The notes beneath the pieces are model-generated. The model did no database searches. It was not told the origin of the DNA and worked only from the letters and a program-made list of their open reading frames with translations. From contig NZ_VMKN01000002.1 of the NCBI RefSeq assembly GCF_007483685.1, positions 1 to 41,913 of the forward strand: a stretch of DNA of 41,913 nt. Reading direction: 5' to 3'. Positions 23,969 through 33,032 of the stretch are shown piece by piece; the stretch's first letter is position 1; the number at the start of each line of letters is the position of its first letter. Source of the stretch: Litoribacter populi (GTDB taxonomy: Bacteria > Bacteroidota > Bacteroidia > Cytophagales > Cyclobacteriaceae). Made by a program: the position numbers and the translations under genes.

Positions 23969-24895
23969 TTAGAATGCTCTTTTGATTTTTTGGGCCAAAA
24001 CCTGGTTGATTTTTTCATAGGACTGGTGGGTCCAGCCAGCGACGTGGGGGGAGAAAAGCACATTTTCTCGTTGAGCTAACTGCTCGAAGGATAATTGCTG
24101 GGCTTGGGTCATGGTGCCGAATTTTTCGTTCTCCAGCACATCTAGCACAGCTCCTTTCAGGATTTTTTCCTGAAGGGCTTCATTGAGGGTATCGAAACTG
24201 ATGAGTTCGCCCCGAGCGGTATTGATAAAATAGATGGGTTTTTGGAATTTCTCCAAGAGGGCAATATCGATAAAATTTCTGGTTTCAGTGGTTAGGGGAA
24301 CATGAAGACTTAAAATATCGGCCTTTTGAAAAATCTCTTCCCATGAGGATTCCGCAGCATATTTGTCACCGTAAGCGGTTCGGTATTTGTCATATGCAAG
24401 CACTTCTACATCAAACCCACTTAGGCGCTTGGCAAATGCTTGCCCCATATTTCCGTAGCCGATGATCCCTACTGTTTTGCCTGAAAGTTCTTCGCCTCGA
24501 TTTTCTTCACGCCTCCAGATCCCTTTCCGAACCTGTTGATCTGCTCTATTGAAATAATTGAATAATACCAAAAGCATCCCGACGGCATGTTCGGCCACTG
24601 CATCCCGGTTCCCTTCTGGCGCGTGAAAAAGTTGTACATTTTTAAAATCTAAAAAGTCTATATCAATATTGTCTAACCCAGCTCCGGCCCGGCCGATAAA
24701 CTTTAGATTAGTAGCCTTTTCCAAAAGCTCCTGGTCCATTTTTGTTTTTGATCTTATGATCAGGCCTTCATATCCACCCACGCATTCTATGATGCCCTTT
24801 CGGTCGACCTCAGGCTTATAATCCACTTGATGCCCCAATTCCTCTAAAAGAGGAACAATACTCTCATGCATTTCATCAATGATCAAAATCCTCAT
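23969..24895 (-). CDS. D-isomer-specific 2-hydroxyacid dehydrogenase (phosphoglycerate dehydrogenase-like)
   Basis: The 308-residue NAD-dependent dehydrogenase has a substrate domain (about 1-95 and 280-308) around the Rossmann domain with VGIIGYGNMGQAFAKRL (about 141-157). The catalytic Arg is in NTARGEL, the Glu in VLDVLENEKF and the His in SPHVAGWTHQS. The NAD site and the GAGLDNID segment match the SerA class, which makes 3-phosphohydroxypyruvate for serine synthesis. It lacks the C-terminal ACT domain, as short SerA forms do. It could instead reduce another 2-keto acid. It begins 82 bp from the mgtE stop, on the same strand. Confidence 0.88.
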   Translation of the reverse strand: MRILIIDEMHESIVPLLEELGHQVDYKPEVDRKGIIECVGGYEGLIIRSKTKMDQELLEKATNLKFIGRAGAGLDNIDIDFLDFKNVQLFHAPEGNRDAVAEHAVGMLLVLFNYFNRADQQVRKGIWRREENRGEELSGKTVGIIGYGNMGQAFAKRLSGFDVEVLAYDKYRTAYGDKYAAESSWEEIFQKADILSLHVPLTTETRNFIDIALLEKFQKPIYFINTARGELISFDTLNEALQEKILKGAVLDVLENEKFGTMTQAQQLSFEQLAQRENVLFSPHVAGWTHQSYEKINQVLAQKIKRAF

Positions 24896-24977
24896 ATCCT
24901 TTCAGTCAGTATAAATAAAATTTAACCATATCAATGTTCATCACTCATCTGAAATCGAGCAACGGCCATCCTTCATT

Positions 24978-26345
24978 CTACAAATTCAACAACAACATGG
25001 CCACTCCAAAATAAACCGCCAAGCCCAATAGATCATTAGCTGTGGTAATAAATGGGCCTGATGCTAAGGCGGGATTCACACCCATTCTATTTAAGACAAT
25101 AGGAGTAATCGTACCCATAAAGGAGGCCATCAAAACAACACAAAACATTGCCAGTCCTATGGTAACTCCAAAAATAAACTCATGTTTATATACTAAAACC
25201 ACTACGGCAAGCACAAAACCTCCCAAAACTATTCCATTAACCAAAGCTATCAGAAAACCTTTCACAAATCTTTGCCAAGGCGTATCGCTAAATATGGATT
25301 TGGCCGCCAAGGTTTGTACAACAAGGGATGAAGACTGGATTCCGACATTCCCTCCGGTGGCTGCAACCAGTGGGATAAAGGACGCAAGTGCGATCACTTT
25401 CTGCAGGCCATCTTCGAAGAAGTCAATGATTCCCGCACCCATCAACCCTCCAATTACACCGATAAGCAACCATGGTAATCGAGCCTTCGCAATACGAAAA
25501 ATGCTATCACTTTCCTCCACATCGTCAGAAAGACCGGTCATCGCTTGAATATCCTCTTCAGATTGTTCTCTAATCACATCAAGAATATCATCAATGGTGA
25601 TTCTTCCGACCAGTTTATTCTTGACATTAACAACGGGAATGGATTCCAAATCATATTTCCTCATGATTTCAGCTATCTCTTCCTGCCTCATGTTCGTAGG
25701 AACCGATATTTGGTCATCTTCAAAAATATCGGCAATCTTGGTATCAGCCGATGAAAGAATAATTCTTTTTAGGCTGACCCTACCCAAAAGCCTTTCCTTA
25801 TTATCCACCACATAAATGGAGTAGATCTTCTCCACATTTTCCGCCTGTCTACGGATTTCGTTGATGGTCTGCACTACTGTCCAGTTCTGGTTTGCCTTGA
25901 TAAATTCTTTGGCCATAAGACCACCCGCACTGTCCTCGTCGTAGCGTAAAAGGTCCAGAATATGGGCAGACTTCTCCTTTTCTTGCAGATGGCTTATTAC
26001 ATCTTCCCGCTCGTTTACTCCGAGTTGGTTGAGGATATCCACGGCATCATCAGAGTCCATGTGGTCAATGAGGGCAGCCAGTTCGGTCTGCTCCATGGCT
26101 GTGATGATTTTGTATTGGTCATCTTCATCAAACTCAATAAGGATATCTGCCGCTAACTCATCATCCAGCACCCTGAGCACGTACAAGGCTTCCTGCATGG
26201 GAAGTTCGTCCAACAAGGCTGCTACATCAGCCTCATTTGCTCCCTCCATGGATTCCTTGATAAATACCTTATCCTCGGCCTCTATGGCCTGCCGGAGTTG
26301 CTCGAGGTACTCTTTTGAGAGTTCAAATATTTTTATTTGTTCCAA
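24978..26345 (-). CDS. mgtE: Magnesium transporter MgtE
   Basis: The 455-residue protein has the MgtE order: an N-terminal helical domain with repeated D/E patterns that sense Mg2+ (about 10-130), two CBS domains (about 135-265, e.g. LMAKEFIKANQNWTVVQTINEI and ISVPTNMRQEEIAEIMRKYDLESIPVV), then five membrane helices (about 285-455) forming the pore. The pore signature PLVAATGGNVGIQSS is present, as is the C-terminal GPFITTANDLLGLAVYF. It is a gated Mg2+ channel. Its start overlaps rsmA by 13 bp, so the two are coupled. Confidence 0.96.
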   Translation of the reverse strand: MEQIKIFELSKEYLEQLRQAIEAEDKVFIKESMEGANEADVAALLDELPMQEALYVLRVLDDELAADILIEFDEDDQYKIITAMEQTELAALIDHMDSDDAVDILNQLGVNEREDVISHLQEKEKSAHILDLLRYDEDSAGGLMAKEFIKANQNWTVVQTINEIRRQAENVEKIYSIYVVDNKERLLGRVSLKRIILSSADTKIADIFEDDQISVPTNMRQEEIAEIMRKYDLESIPVVNVKNKLVGRITIDDILDVIREQSEEDIQAMTGLSDDVEESDSIFRIAKARLPWLLIGVIGGLMGAGIIDFFEDGLQKVIALASFIPLVAATGGNVGIQSSSLVVQTLAAKSIFSDTPWQRFVKGFLIALVNGIVLGGFVLAVVVLVYKHEFIFGVTIGLAMFCVVLMASFMGTITPIVLNRMGVNPALASGPFITTANDLLGLAVYFGVAMLLLNL

Positions 26346-27115
26346 GTTGCTTGAATTTGATTCGTTAAAAATATGAAATCCTGCACGCCCAACTGCTCGG
26401 CCCGCTTGTCTAGCAATGGCAATTCCCTAACCTCTTCGGCCATTCCCATTGACTTGAGTGCATTTCTTAATGTTTTTCTCCTTGTAGAAAAAGCCTGTTT
26501 GACTACCCTAAAAAACATTTTCTCATCACAATCCAACTTTTCCGTATCATTTCTTTTAAGCCTTATGACGCCACTGTTCACCTTTGGCGGAGGATTAAAT
26601 ACCCCTGGAGGCACGGAAAAAAGATATTCTATATCATAAAATGCCTGAAGCAATACACTCAATATGCCGTAATCCTTATTACCTGGAGGGGAAGCTATCC
26701 TTTGGGCGACCTCTTTTTGTAACATGCAAACCACCTCAGGCACCTTGTTGCGGTCTTGCAACACTTTAAAAAATATCTGTGAAGAGATATTATAAGGGAA
26801 ATTCCCCACCACAGCATAATTCCCTTCAATTACCTTTCCAAAATCATGATTAAGAAAATCTGCTTCCACAATCTTTTCCCCCAGTTCTGGATACTTCTTG
26901 TGAAGATAGGCTATGGACTCTGTATCGACATCCACAAGGTATAAGTCCCAGGGCTCCTGCAGCAGAAAATCCGTCAAAACCCCCATCCCTGGTCCGATCT
27001 CGAGCACTTTTTTTACTCCCAGATGACCAGTCATGCCTTTGGCTATTTTTTCGGCTATTCCCAAGTCTGTTAGGAAATGCTGGCCTAGGTGCTTTTTAGG
27101 TTTGACTTTGTCCAT
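26333..27115 (-). CDS. rsmA: 16S rRNA (adenine-N6,N6)-dimethyltransferase
   Basis: The 260-residue SAM enzyme (KsgA) dimethylates two adenines near the 3' end of 16S rRNA, a late ribosome-assembly checkpoint. The N-terminal KPKKHLGQHFLTD, the SAM site GPGMGVLTDFLL (about 42-53) and the catalytic NFPYNISSQIFF (about 106-117) are all present. The C-terminal domain ends with FIFLTNQIQ. It is the first gene of a pair with mgtE and is divergent from the aminopeptidase gene. Confidence 0.96.
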   Translation of the reverse strand: MDKVKPKKHLGQHFLTDLGIAEKIAKGMTGHLGVKKVLEIGPGMGVLTDFLLQEPWDLYLVDVDTESIAYLHKKYPELGEKIVEADFLNHDFGKVIEGNYAVVGNFPYNISSQIFFKVLQDRNKVPEVVCMLQKEVAQRIASPPGNKDYGILSVLLQAFYDIEYLFSVPPGVFNPPPKVNSGVIRLKRNDTEKLDCDEKMFFRVVKQAFSTRRKTLRNALKSMGMAEEVRELPLLDKRAEQLGVQDFIFLTNQIQATWNK

Positions 27116-27169
27116 CTTAATTTCTCTGATAAAAATTCGTTAAATTGCGTCTCAAAATTAAGATATTAT

Positions 27170-28609
27170 ATGTTAACTGCCATACGTTTAAAAAAGAGCC
27201 TTGAGAATAGCTCCTCCCTTCAAGGAATAATCTACCTCTCGAAAGAGGAAGACCTAGAGGCATATCCTTTTGAGGAAAAGGAAAAAGCCTTCATCAAGGA
27301 TAGACTTTTTATTAAAAACAAAGAGCAGGTAACATTTGCAAACGGCACCCATCAATTATTACTATTAAAGCAAAAAGAAAGCTCTTCAGACACATATAGA
27401 GCGGAATACGCCAGAAAGGCTGGTGCGAAGGCTTGGGGATTTCTCAAAGAACTAGGCAATCCATCTATTTATGGCTTCGGTAAGGGCACCCACTTGGTTG
27501 CATTTATTGAAGGATGCATGTTGGCCTCTTATTCTTTTCAGAAATATAAAAGTGAAAAGAAATCATTTCCTTCCTCTATTGAAGTTATAGCAGAGAGCTT
27601 GTCTCAAGAAGAGTCGGACTACCTTCAGCTTTCAGTCAACGCTACGTTCATCGCCAGAACCTTGGTCAATGAACCGGCCATCTATCTGACAGCTCCACAG
27701 CTTGCGGAGGAAATTGAAGCTTTAGGAAAAGAATATGGGTTTGAAACTGAAAGCTATGATGAAGCCCGCATAGCCTCCCTTAAAATGTCCGGACTTTTGG
27801 CCGTCAATGCCGGAAGCGAATTACCGCCCACTTTCAACATCATGTGTCACCGTCCAGAAAAACCAATTAATAGCAAACCCATTGTACTGGTTGGCAAAGG
27901 TGTGGTTTATGATACAGGAGGACTCAGTTTGAAACCAACAGCCAACTCCATGGACCTCATGAAGTCAGACATGGCTGGGGCTGCCACTGTGGTGGGCACC
28001 ATGTGCGCCATAGCTAAACTAAAACTTCCCATAGAGGTAATCGGCCTTATCCCGGCCACAGACAACAGACCTGGCTATAATGCCGTCACTCCAGGTGATG
28101 TGATTGAATATCCAAATGGTAAAACTGTAGAAATTCTCAATACCGATGCTGAGGGGAGGTTGATATTGGCCGATGCACTTATCTTTGCAAAGAAGTACCA
28201 ACCTGAATTGGTCATCGATGTGGCAACACTGACAGGGTCAGCTATGGCGGCCATTGGAAAGGAAGGCGCTGTGATGATGGGCACCGCCTCTCAGGAGTGG
28301 AAAAGTCAACTGCAAGCTGCAGGTGAATCTACCTGTGAGCGCTTAGTGGAGTTTCCCATTTGGGAAGAATATGACGAGCAGTTGAAATCAAACATTGCTG
28401 ACATCACAAATTTGGGTGGGCCGACCGGCGGGGCAATCACAGCCGGAAAGTTTTTACAACATTTCATAGATTTTGAGTGGATACATCTGGACATTGCAGG
28501 TCCTGCCTATTCTAAATCCACAGAGAGCTATAAGCCCGCTGGGGGAAGTGGATTTGGAGTCAGACTGCTAACCAGGTTTTTATCAAATTATACCAATAGC
28601 ACTAAATGA
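27170..28609 (+). CDS. Leucyl aminopeptidase (M17 family)
   Basis: The 479-residue cytosol aminopeptidase removes N-terminal residues from peptides using two metal ions. The metal/catalytic motifs are VGKGVVYDTGGLSLKP and MKSDMAGAAT, and the signature NTDAEGRLILADAL. The N-terminal macro-like domain (~1-160) is divergent. I start at 27170 (MLTAIRLKKS). The in-frame ATG at 27089 would overlap the rsmA gene and adds atypical residues. It overlaps the pdxA start by 4 bp. A lack of typical PepA N-terminal residues leaves the exact substrate range open. Confidence 0.92.
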   Translation: MLTAIRLKKSLENSSSLQGIIYLSKEEDLEAYPFEEKEKAFIKDRLFIKNKEQVTFANGTHQLLLLKQKESSSDTYRAEYARKAGAKAWGFLKELGNPSIYGFGKGTHLVAFIEGCMLASYSFQKYKSEKKSFPSSIEVIAESLSQEESDYLQLSVNATFIARTLVNEPAIYLTAPQLAEEIEALGKEYGFETESYDEARIASLKMSGLLAVNAGSELPPTFNIMCHRPEKPINSKPIVLVGKGVVYDTGGLSLKPTANSMDLMKSDMAGAATVVGTMCAIAKLKLPIEVIGLIPATDNRPGYNAVTPGDVIEYPNGKTVEILNTDAEGRLILADALIFAKKYQPELVIDVATLTGSAMAAIGKEGAVMMGTASQEWKSQLQAAGESTCERLVEFPIWEEYDEQLKSNIADITNLGGPTGGAITAGKFLQHFIDFEWIHLDIAGPAYSKSTESYKPAGGSGFGVRLLTRFLSNYTNSTK

Positions 28610-29628
28610 GCAACCGGAAAAACAAACCCGTAATCGGGATTACAATAGGAGATATCAACGGCATCAGTGCCGAAGTGACCATGAAGGCCCTTTTGGACAA
28701 CAGACTACAAAAACTCATTACGCCTGTCATCTATGCTCATGGCAAAGCAATCACCTATTACCGCAAACACTTACAGCTGGATGATTTCAATTTCATGCAG
28801 ATCAAAAACGTGGATGAAATTCACCATAAAAAAATTAATGTTATAAATGTGGTGGAAGAATGTCCAGAGGTGATTCCAGGTGTGGAAACTATGGAAGCCG
28901 GTAAGATGGCCTTGGCGGCAATTGACCAAGCCATTTCAGACCTAAAGGCCAATAAAATCCAAGCTATGGTCACCGCTCCACTTAATAAAAACAATATCAA
29001 CAGCGAGGAGCTGAGCTTCGTAGGCCATACCGAATACCTGACTCAGGCTTTTGAAGCTAAAGACAGCATGATGTTTATGGTGGCAGATGACCTTAGGGTG
29101 GGGTTGGTTTCCGGGCATGTTGCCTTGAAGGATGTACCAGCGCAAATCACACAAAAAAGGATCCAAGAGAAGCTTCAAATAATGATTAAGTCTCTTCAGA
29201 ATGATTATGGGATAAATAAACCAAAAATCGCCGTGTTGGGTTTGAATCCACACGCTGGAGAAGATGGGTTGTTAGGCGCCGAAGAGGAGGAAATCATAAA
29301 GCCGGCCATCCGAACGTTTAAGGACAAGGGGGAAATGGTATTTGGACCTTATCCTTCTGATGGATTCTTTGGAATGATGCACTTCAAGAAGTTTGACGGA
29401 ATTTTAGCTATGTATCATGACCAGGGGTTGGTGCCATTTAAGACTTTGGCCTTTGAGACAGGAGTGAATTTCACTGCTGGCCTGCCTTTTGTGCGAACTT
29501 CACCAGACCATGGTACTGCCTATAATATCGCCGGAAAGAATATTGCCGATGAGGGATCCATGCGTTCAGCCATCTTTTGCGCCTATGATATTATCAGGCA
29601 GAAGGGTGACTGGGAAGAAGAGGACTAA
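28606..29628 (+). CDS. pdxA: 4-hydroxythreonine-4-phosphate dehydrogenase
   Basis: The 340-residue enzyme oxidises 4-phosphohydroxy-L-threonine in the pyridoxal 5'-phosphate pathway. Family motifs are GITIGDINGISAEV near the N-terminus, GHTEYLTQAF (metal-binding His, about 137-146), VLGLNPHAGEDG (about 211-222), MYHDQGLVPFK (about 269-279) and GLPFVRTSPDHGTAYNIAGK. All expected metal-ligand histidines are seen. It is coupled to the aminopeptidase gene by a 4-bp ATGA overlap, with a promoter-like sequence for the next operon 40-75 bp downstream. Confidence 0.95.
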   Translation: MSNRKNKPVIGITIGDINGISAEVTMKALLDNRLQKLITPVIYAHGKAITYYRKHLQLDDFNFMQIKNVDEIHHKKINVINVVEECPEVIPGVETMEAGKMALAAIDQAISDLKANKIQAMVTAPLNKNNINSEELSFVGHTEYLTQAFEAKDSMMFMVADDLRVGLVSGHVALKDVPAQITQKRIQEKLQIMIKSLQNDYGINKPKIAVLGLNPHAGEDGLLGAEEEEIIKPAIRTFKDKGEMVFGPYPSDGFFGMMHFKKFDGILAMYHDQGLVPFKTLAFETGVNFTAGLPFVRTSPDHGTAYNIAGKNIADEGSMRSAIFCAYDIIRQKGDWEEED

Positions 29629-29668
29629 AATAAATGCGGTTCAGTTTTAGTTTCTGAAAATACTTCAC

Positions 29669-29676
29669 TAAATTTG
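29669..29676 (+). promoter_or_regulatory. Possible -7 box of the DUF177-rpmF operon
   Basis: TAAATTTG matches TAnnTTTG, 26 bp before the GTG start and its AAGGAGGAAG Shine-Dalgarno sequence (29691-29700). The -33 region reads GTTTTAG instead of TTTG, so the match is partial. The strong Shine-Dalgarno sequence is unusual for a Bacteroidota gene and supports the GTG start. Confidence 0.45.
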
Positions 29677-29701
29677 CGGTCTTAAATTAGAAGGAGGAAG
29701 C

Positions 29702-30274
29702 GTGAAATTCTTTAAAGCTTACGATATTGAAATCATCAAACTTAAGGAAGGGAAGCATGAATTCACCTTTCCGGTTACTGATGAGTTCTTCAAACACTTT
29801 GAGGACAATGTAATTGTAAACAAGGGGGATTTAACAGCCTTGATTACAATTTCGAAGGAGGCTAATTTAATAGATGCGATATTTGACATCAAAGGGAGTG
29901 TGGAGCTTACCTGCGACCGGAGTCTAGAGCTATTTGACCACCCACTGGAAACCAGTCAACGAGTCAGGTACAAATACGGTCCGGAGGAAGCGGAGATCAA
30001 TGAGGAAATCTTTATGATCACCAGAGACACTCCGAACATCAATGTCGCCCAATTGATATATGAATTTATAATATTGGCGATCCCGGCCAAAAAAATCCAT
30101 CCGGACCATGTATATGAAATGGATGAAGATGATTTTGATGCAGAGGGTGAGTTGGTATACAGTTCCGACGAAATTGATGAGAATGAGCCTGAGCAGGGCG
30201 AAGAATCATCTGATTCAGAAGAAAATACAGATCCCAGATGGGAAGCGCTTAAAAATTTAAAGAAAAAAGATTAA
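29702..30274 (+). CDS. DUF177 (YceD-like) protein
   Basis: The 190-residue protein uses GTG as start (Shine-Dalgarno AAGGAGGAAG upstream). It has the DUF177/YceD pattern: an N-terminal beta-rich part, a VELTCDRSLE segment with one cysteine, and an acidic C-terminal tail (DENEPEQGEESSDSEE). YceD-type proteins are nearly always encoded upstream of rpmF and are linked to 23S rRNA accumulation. The gene is 18 bp before rpmF here. No enzymatic motif is seen. Confidence 0.88.
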   Translation: MKFFKAYDIEIIKLKEGKHEFTFPVTDEFFKHFEDNVIVNKGDLTALITISKEANLIDAIFDIKGSVELTCDRSLELFDHPLETSQRVRYKYGPEEAEINEEIFMITRDTPNINVAQLIYEFIILAIPAKKIHPDHVYEMDEDDFDAEGELVYSSDEIDENEPEQGEESSDSEENTDPRWEALKNLKKKD

Positions 30275-30292
30275 TCTAAAAATTGCATAGAG

Positions 30293-30484
30293 ATGGCACA
30301 TCCTAAACGAAAAATTTCGAAAACCAGAAGAGATAAGCGAAGAACGCATTACAAGTTGACCGCTCCTGGCTTGGCACAATGCCCAACCACTGGTGAATTC
30401 CACCTTCCACACAGAGCTTACTGGTTGGACGGTAAATTATACCACAAAGGTCAAGTGATCATGGAAAAAGAGGTTTTGGCTTAA
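30293..30484 (+). CDS. rpmF: 50S ribosomal protein L32
   Basis: The 63-residue basic protein ([20 protein letters not shown]) has the L32 family features, including [16 protein letters not shown] and the end [12 protein letters not shown]. The usual zinc-binding cysteines are mostly absent: only CPTTGEFH remains of the CxxC/H set, as in C-minus L32 forms. It follows DUF177 in the same operon and is followed by a strong terminator, so the fabH group downstream needs its own promoter. Confidence 0.96.
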   Translation: MAHPKRKISKTRRDKRRTHYKLTAPGLAQCPTTGEFHLPHRAYWLDGKLYHKGQVIMEKEVLA

Positions 30485-30502
30485 GCTGACCTTTCTACAT
30501 AC

Positions 30503-30541
30503 TAAAAAAAACCATCTGAAAACCGCAGATGGTTTTTTTTT
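30503..30541 (+). terminator. Intrinsic terminator of rpmF
   Basis: The stem AAACCATCTG and its complement is followed by ten T. It lies just after the rpmF stop. Confidence 0.9.
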
Positions 30542-30542
30542 C

Positions 30543-30822
30543 ATCTTTACCAAAATATGAATTGGTCTTTCCATCCTCTCAAAAGCATTTATAGATATGT
30601 TTTTCTTGGGGTATGGGACTTTAGGTCATGCCTTTACAATTCTAGTGACCAAAATCCTTGGTGGTAAAGTACTTTTTAAATAATTTTGAAGGCCGTAATG
30701 TAGAGTACTTATATATTAAAACTTATAATTAGTACTTTACAACAATTATAAGGGATATACTAAATAGAAATAGCATCTTAATCATCCACTATTTCCAGGG
30801 TATTTCCCCAAATCAAAAGTAA
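30543..30822 (+). promoter_or_regulatory. fabH upstream region with three AGTACT palindromes
   Basis: This AT-rich spacer between the rpmF terminator and fabH (280 bp) must hold the fabH promoter. It contains GTAAAGTACT (30665-30674), GTAGAGTACT (30701-30710) and, inverted, AGTACTTTAC (30732-30741). The AGTACT cores are 36 and 27 bp apart (centre to centre). They resemble operator half-sites for a fatty-acid regulator, but no regulator is named by sequence alone. No clear TAnnTTTG box was found. plsX, often found here, is absent. Confidence 0.5.
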
Positions 30823-31821
30823 ATGGAAAAAATAAGAGCTGTAATAGCCGGAGTACATGGTTGGGTCCCCGAATATGTGTTGACCAACAAGGAATTGGAA
30901 ACCATGGTAGAAACCAACGATGAGTGGATTATCTCTCGAACAGGAATTAAAGAAAGAAGAATTCTAAAAGGAGAAAATCAGGGTACTTCGGTGATAGGCA
31001 CCCAGGCTGTAAAAGGCCTATTGGAGAAAACAAACACAAACCCTGAAGATATTGACCTAATTATCTGTGCTACGGTAACACCTGACATGGTTTTTCCGGC
31101 CACTGCTAATATTATAGCTGATAATGTGGGTGCAAAAAACAGCTTTAGCTTTGATATCTCTGCAGCTTGTTCTGGTTTTCTATATGCATTGACTATAGGC
31201 AGCCAGTTTATTGAGACAGGCAAGCATAAGAAAGTAATTATAGTCGGTGCAGATAAGATGTCGGCCATAGTAGATTATACTGATAGGTCTACTTGTATTA
31301 TCTTTGGTGATGGTGGTGGAGCGGTTCTTTTGGAGCCAACTACCGAAGAAGTCGGTGTTATGGACTCTATTCTTCACTCAGATGGATCTGGAGCCCCTTT
31401 CTTACACATGAAAGCTGGTGGAAGCGCCAGACCAGCCACATTGGAAACAGTAGCTGCACGTGAACATTTCGCTTATCAGGAAGGCTCTACGGTGTTCAAA
31501 TTTGCGGTAACCAACATGGCTGAAGTAAGTGCTAATATTATGGCCAAAAACAATCTCTCCGCTGAAGATGTATCTTGGTTAGTACCACATCAGGCCAATA
31601 AGAGAATTATTGACGCCACAGCCAATAGGATGGGCGTAGGACCTGAAAAGGTGATGATGAATATTGAAAAATACGGTAACACCACGGCAGGCACTTTACC
31701 ACTTTGTCTTTGGGATTACGAGTCTCAATTGAAAAAGGGAGATAATATTATTCTAGCTGCATTTGGCGGCGGGTTTACCTGGGGATCCATTTACTTAAAA
31801 TGGGGCTATGACCCGAAATAA
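30823..31821 (+). CDS. fabH: 3-oxoacyl-ACP synthase III
   Basis: The 332-residue KAS III starts fatty-acid synthesis by condensing acetyl-CoA (or a branched acyl-CoA) with malonyl-ACP. The Cys-His-Asn triad is visible: Cys116 in [11 protein letters not shown], His256 in VPHQANKRI and Asn286 in [11 protein letters not shown]. Length is normal. In Bacteroidota it usually uses branched primers, giving iso-fatty acids, but the sequence does not decide this. It begins the fabH-efp-accB-accC run. Confidence 0.96.
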   Translation: MEKIRAVIAGVHGWVPEYVLTNKELETMVETNDEWIISRTGIKERRILKGENQGTSVIGTQAVKGLLEKTNTNPEDIDLIICATVTPDMVFPATANIIADNVGAKNSFSFDISAACSGFLYALTIGSQFIETGKHKKVIIVGADKMSAIVDYTDRSTCIIFGDGGGAVLLEPTTEEVGVMDSILHSDGSGAPFLHMKAGGSARPATLETVAAREHFAYQEGSTVFKFAVTNMAEVSANIMAKNNLSAEDVSWLVPHQANKRIIDATANRMGVGPEKVMMNIEKYGNTTAGTLPLCLWDYESQLKKGDNIILAAFGGGFTWGSIYLKWGYDPK

Positions 31822-31848
31822 CTAACGAAACTAAATAACCTTAAATAA

Positions 31849-32412
31849 ATGGCAAGTACTGCAGATTTCAAAAATGGTCTTTGCTTGGAGTTCAACCATG
31901 ATATCTTTACCATCGTGGAATTCCAGCATGTAAAACCTGGGAAAGGCGCTGCGTTTGTGAGAACAAAGCTGAAAAGCCTGACAACAGGAAAGGTCTTGGA
32001 CAAGACCTTCAATGCGGGCGAAAAAGTGACCACTGCCAGGGTGGAAAAAAGGCAACACCAGTTCATCTATGCAGATGACATGGGCTATCATTTCATGGAC
32101 ACAGAAACTTTTGAGCAGATTCCAATAGAAGAAAAACTGATCGAAAGACCAAAACTTCTTAAGGAAGGCCAAATGGTGGATATCTTAATCCACGCTGAAA
32201 ACGAAACTCCTCTAGGAGTTGAATTACCACCATTTGTGGAGTTGATGATCACCTATACCGAGCCAGGCATCAAAGGAGATACAGCAACCAATGCTCTGAA
32301 ACCTGCTACCCTCGAAACAGGGGCAACTGTAATGGTACCTTTGTTTGTAGACCAAGATATTATGATCAAGGTAGACACAAGAGACGGTTCTTATTCAGAA
32401 AGAGTTAAATAA
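31849..32412 (+). CDS. efp: Translation elongation factor P
   Basis: The 187-residue factor relieves ribosome stalling at consecutive prolines. It has the three beta-barrel domains of EF-P. Lys32 lies in the exposed loop [16 protein letters not shown], the position of E. coli Lys34, which is modified in many species. It keeps the C-terminal S1-like domain and ends [12 protein letters not shown]. It follows fabH by 27 bp and precedes accB. Confidence 0.95.
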   Translation: MASTADFKNGLCLEFNHDIFTIVEFQHVKPGKGAAFVRTKLKSLTTGKVLDKTFNAGEKVTTARVEKRQHQFIYADDMGYHFMDTETFEQIPIEEKLIERPKLLKEGQMVDILIHAENETPLGVELPPFVELMITYTEPGIKGDTATNALKPATLETGATVMVPLFVDQDIMIKVDTRDGSYSERVK

Positions 32413-32422
32413 AAAATCTTTT

Positions 32423-32450
32423 AGCCATGCATACTCCTATTTGCATGGCT
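32423..32450 (+). terminator. Hairpin between efp and accB (attenuator-like)
   Basis: AGCCATGCA (32423-32431) pairs with TGCATGGCT (32442-32450), a 9-bp perfect stem with a 10-nt loop. It is followed by TCACTGTTTTTATA, so the U-tract is offset by five bases. It could be a partial terminator setting the ratio of efp to the acc genes. Confidence 0.45.
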
Positions 32451-32513
32451 TCACTGTTTTTATACACACAGAAACTGACAATCAAAACATAAGTTTCCTA
32501 ACTTCAAAAAATT

Positions 32514-32999
32514 ATGAAAGCGCAAGAAATTCAAGAACTAATAGATTTCATTTCTAAGTCAGGTTTGGCTGAGGTCAAAATTGAGACTGATGAGTTCAAA
32601 CTTTCCATTAAAAAGAACTCAGAGGTAGTGCAGGTGAAAGCCGCTGAAGCATCAGCCCCAGCACAATCAAACCCAGCTCCAGCACCATCTAATCCAGCTC
32701 CAGTAACCCCTACCGAAGCTACAGCTCCTTCAGCTCCAGCTGCAGACAATAGCAAATACATTGAAGTGAAGTCTCCGATGATCGGAACGTTCTATAGAAC
32801 TCCTAATCCGGATACTGAAGCATTTGTAAACGTGGGAGACACAATCAAAGCTGGTCAGACGGTATGTATCATTGAGGCAATGAAGCTGTTTAATGAAATT
32901 GAATCAGAGGTTTCTGGTAAAATCGTTAAGGTATTGGTAGAGAATGCCACACCTGTTGAATACGACCAACCATTGTTCCTAGTAGATCCGGCAGGATAA
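32514..32999 (+). CDS. accB: Biotin carboxyl carrier protein of acetyl-CoA carboxylase
   Basis: The 161-residue carrier has an N-terminal segment (about 1-40), an Ala/Pro-rich flexible linker (about 42-80) and the biotinyl domain. Biotin is attached to Lys124 in IIEAMKLFNEIE. GTFYRTPNPD at the start of the domain is typical of AccB. It carries CO2 from AccC to the carboxyltransferase. accA and accD are not in the window, as is usual. It is 33 bp upstream of accC. Confidence 0.96.
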   Translation: MKAQEIQELIDFISKSGLAEVKIETDEFKLSIKKNSEVVQVKAAEASAPAQSNPAPAPSNPAPVTPTEATAPSAPAADNSKYIEVKSPMIGTFYRTPNPDTEAFVNVGDTIKAGQTVCIIEAMKLFNEIESEVSGKIVKVLVENATPVEYDQPLFLVDPAG

Positions 33000-33032
33000 A
33001 CTTCAATTTTGTTTAAACTAACTTAATCAACT

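Noticed and set aside
27089-27169. Upstream start of the aminopeptidase at 27089
   Set aside because: It overlaps rsmA and adds a non-conserved extension. ATG 27170 fits better.
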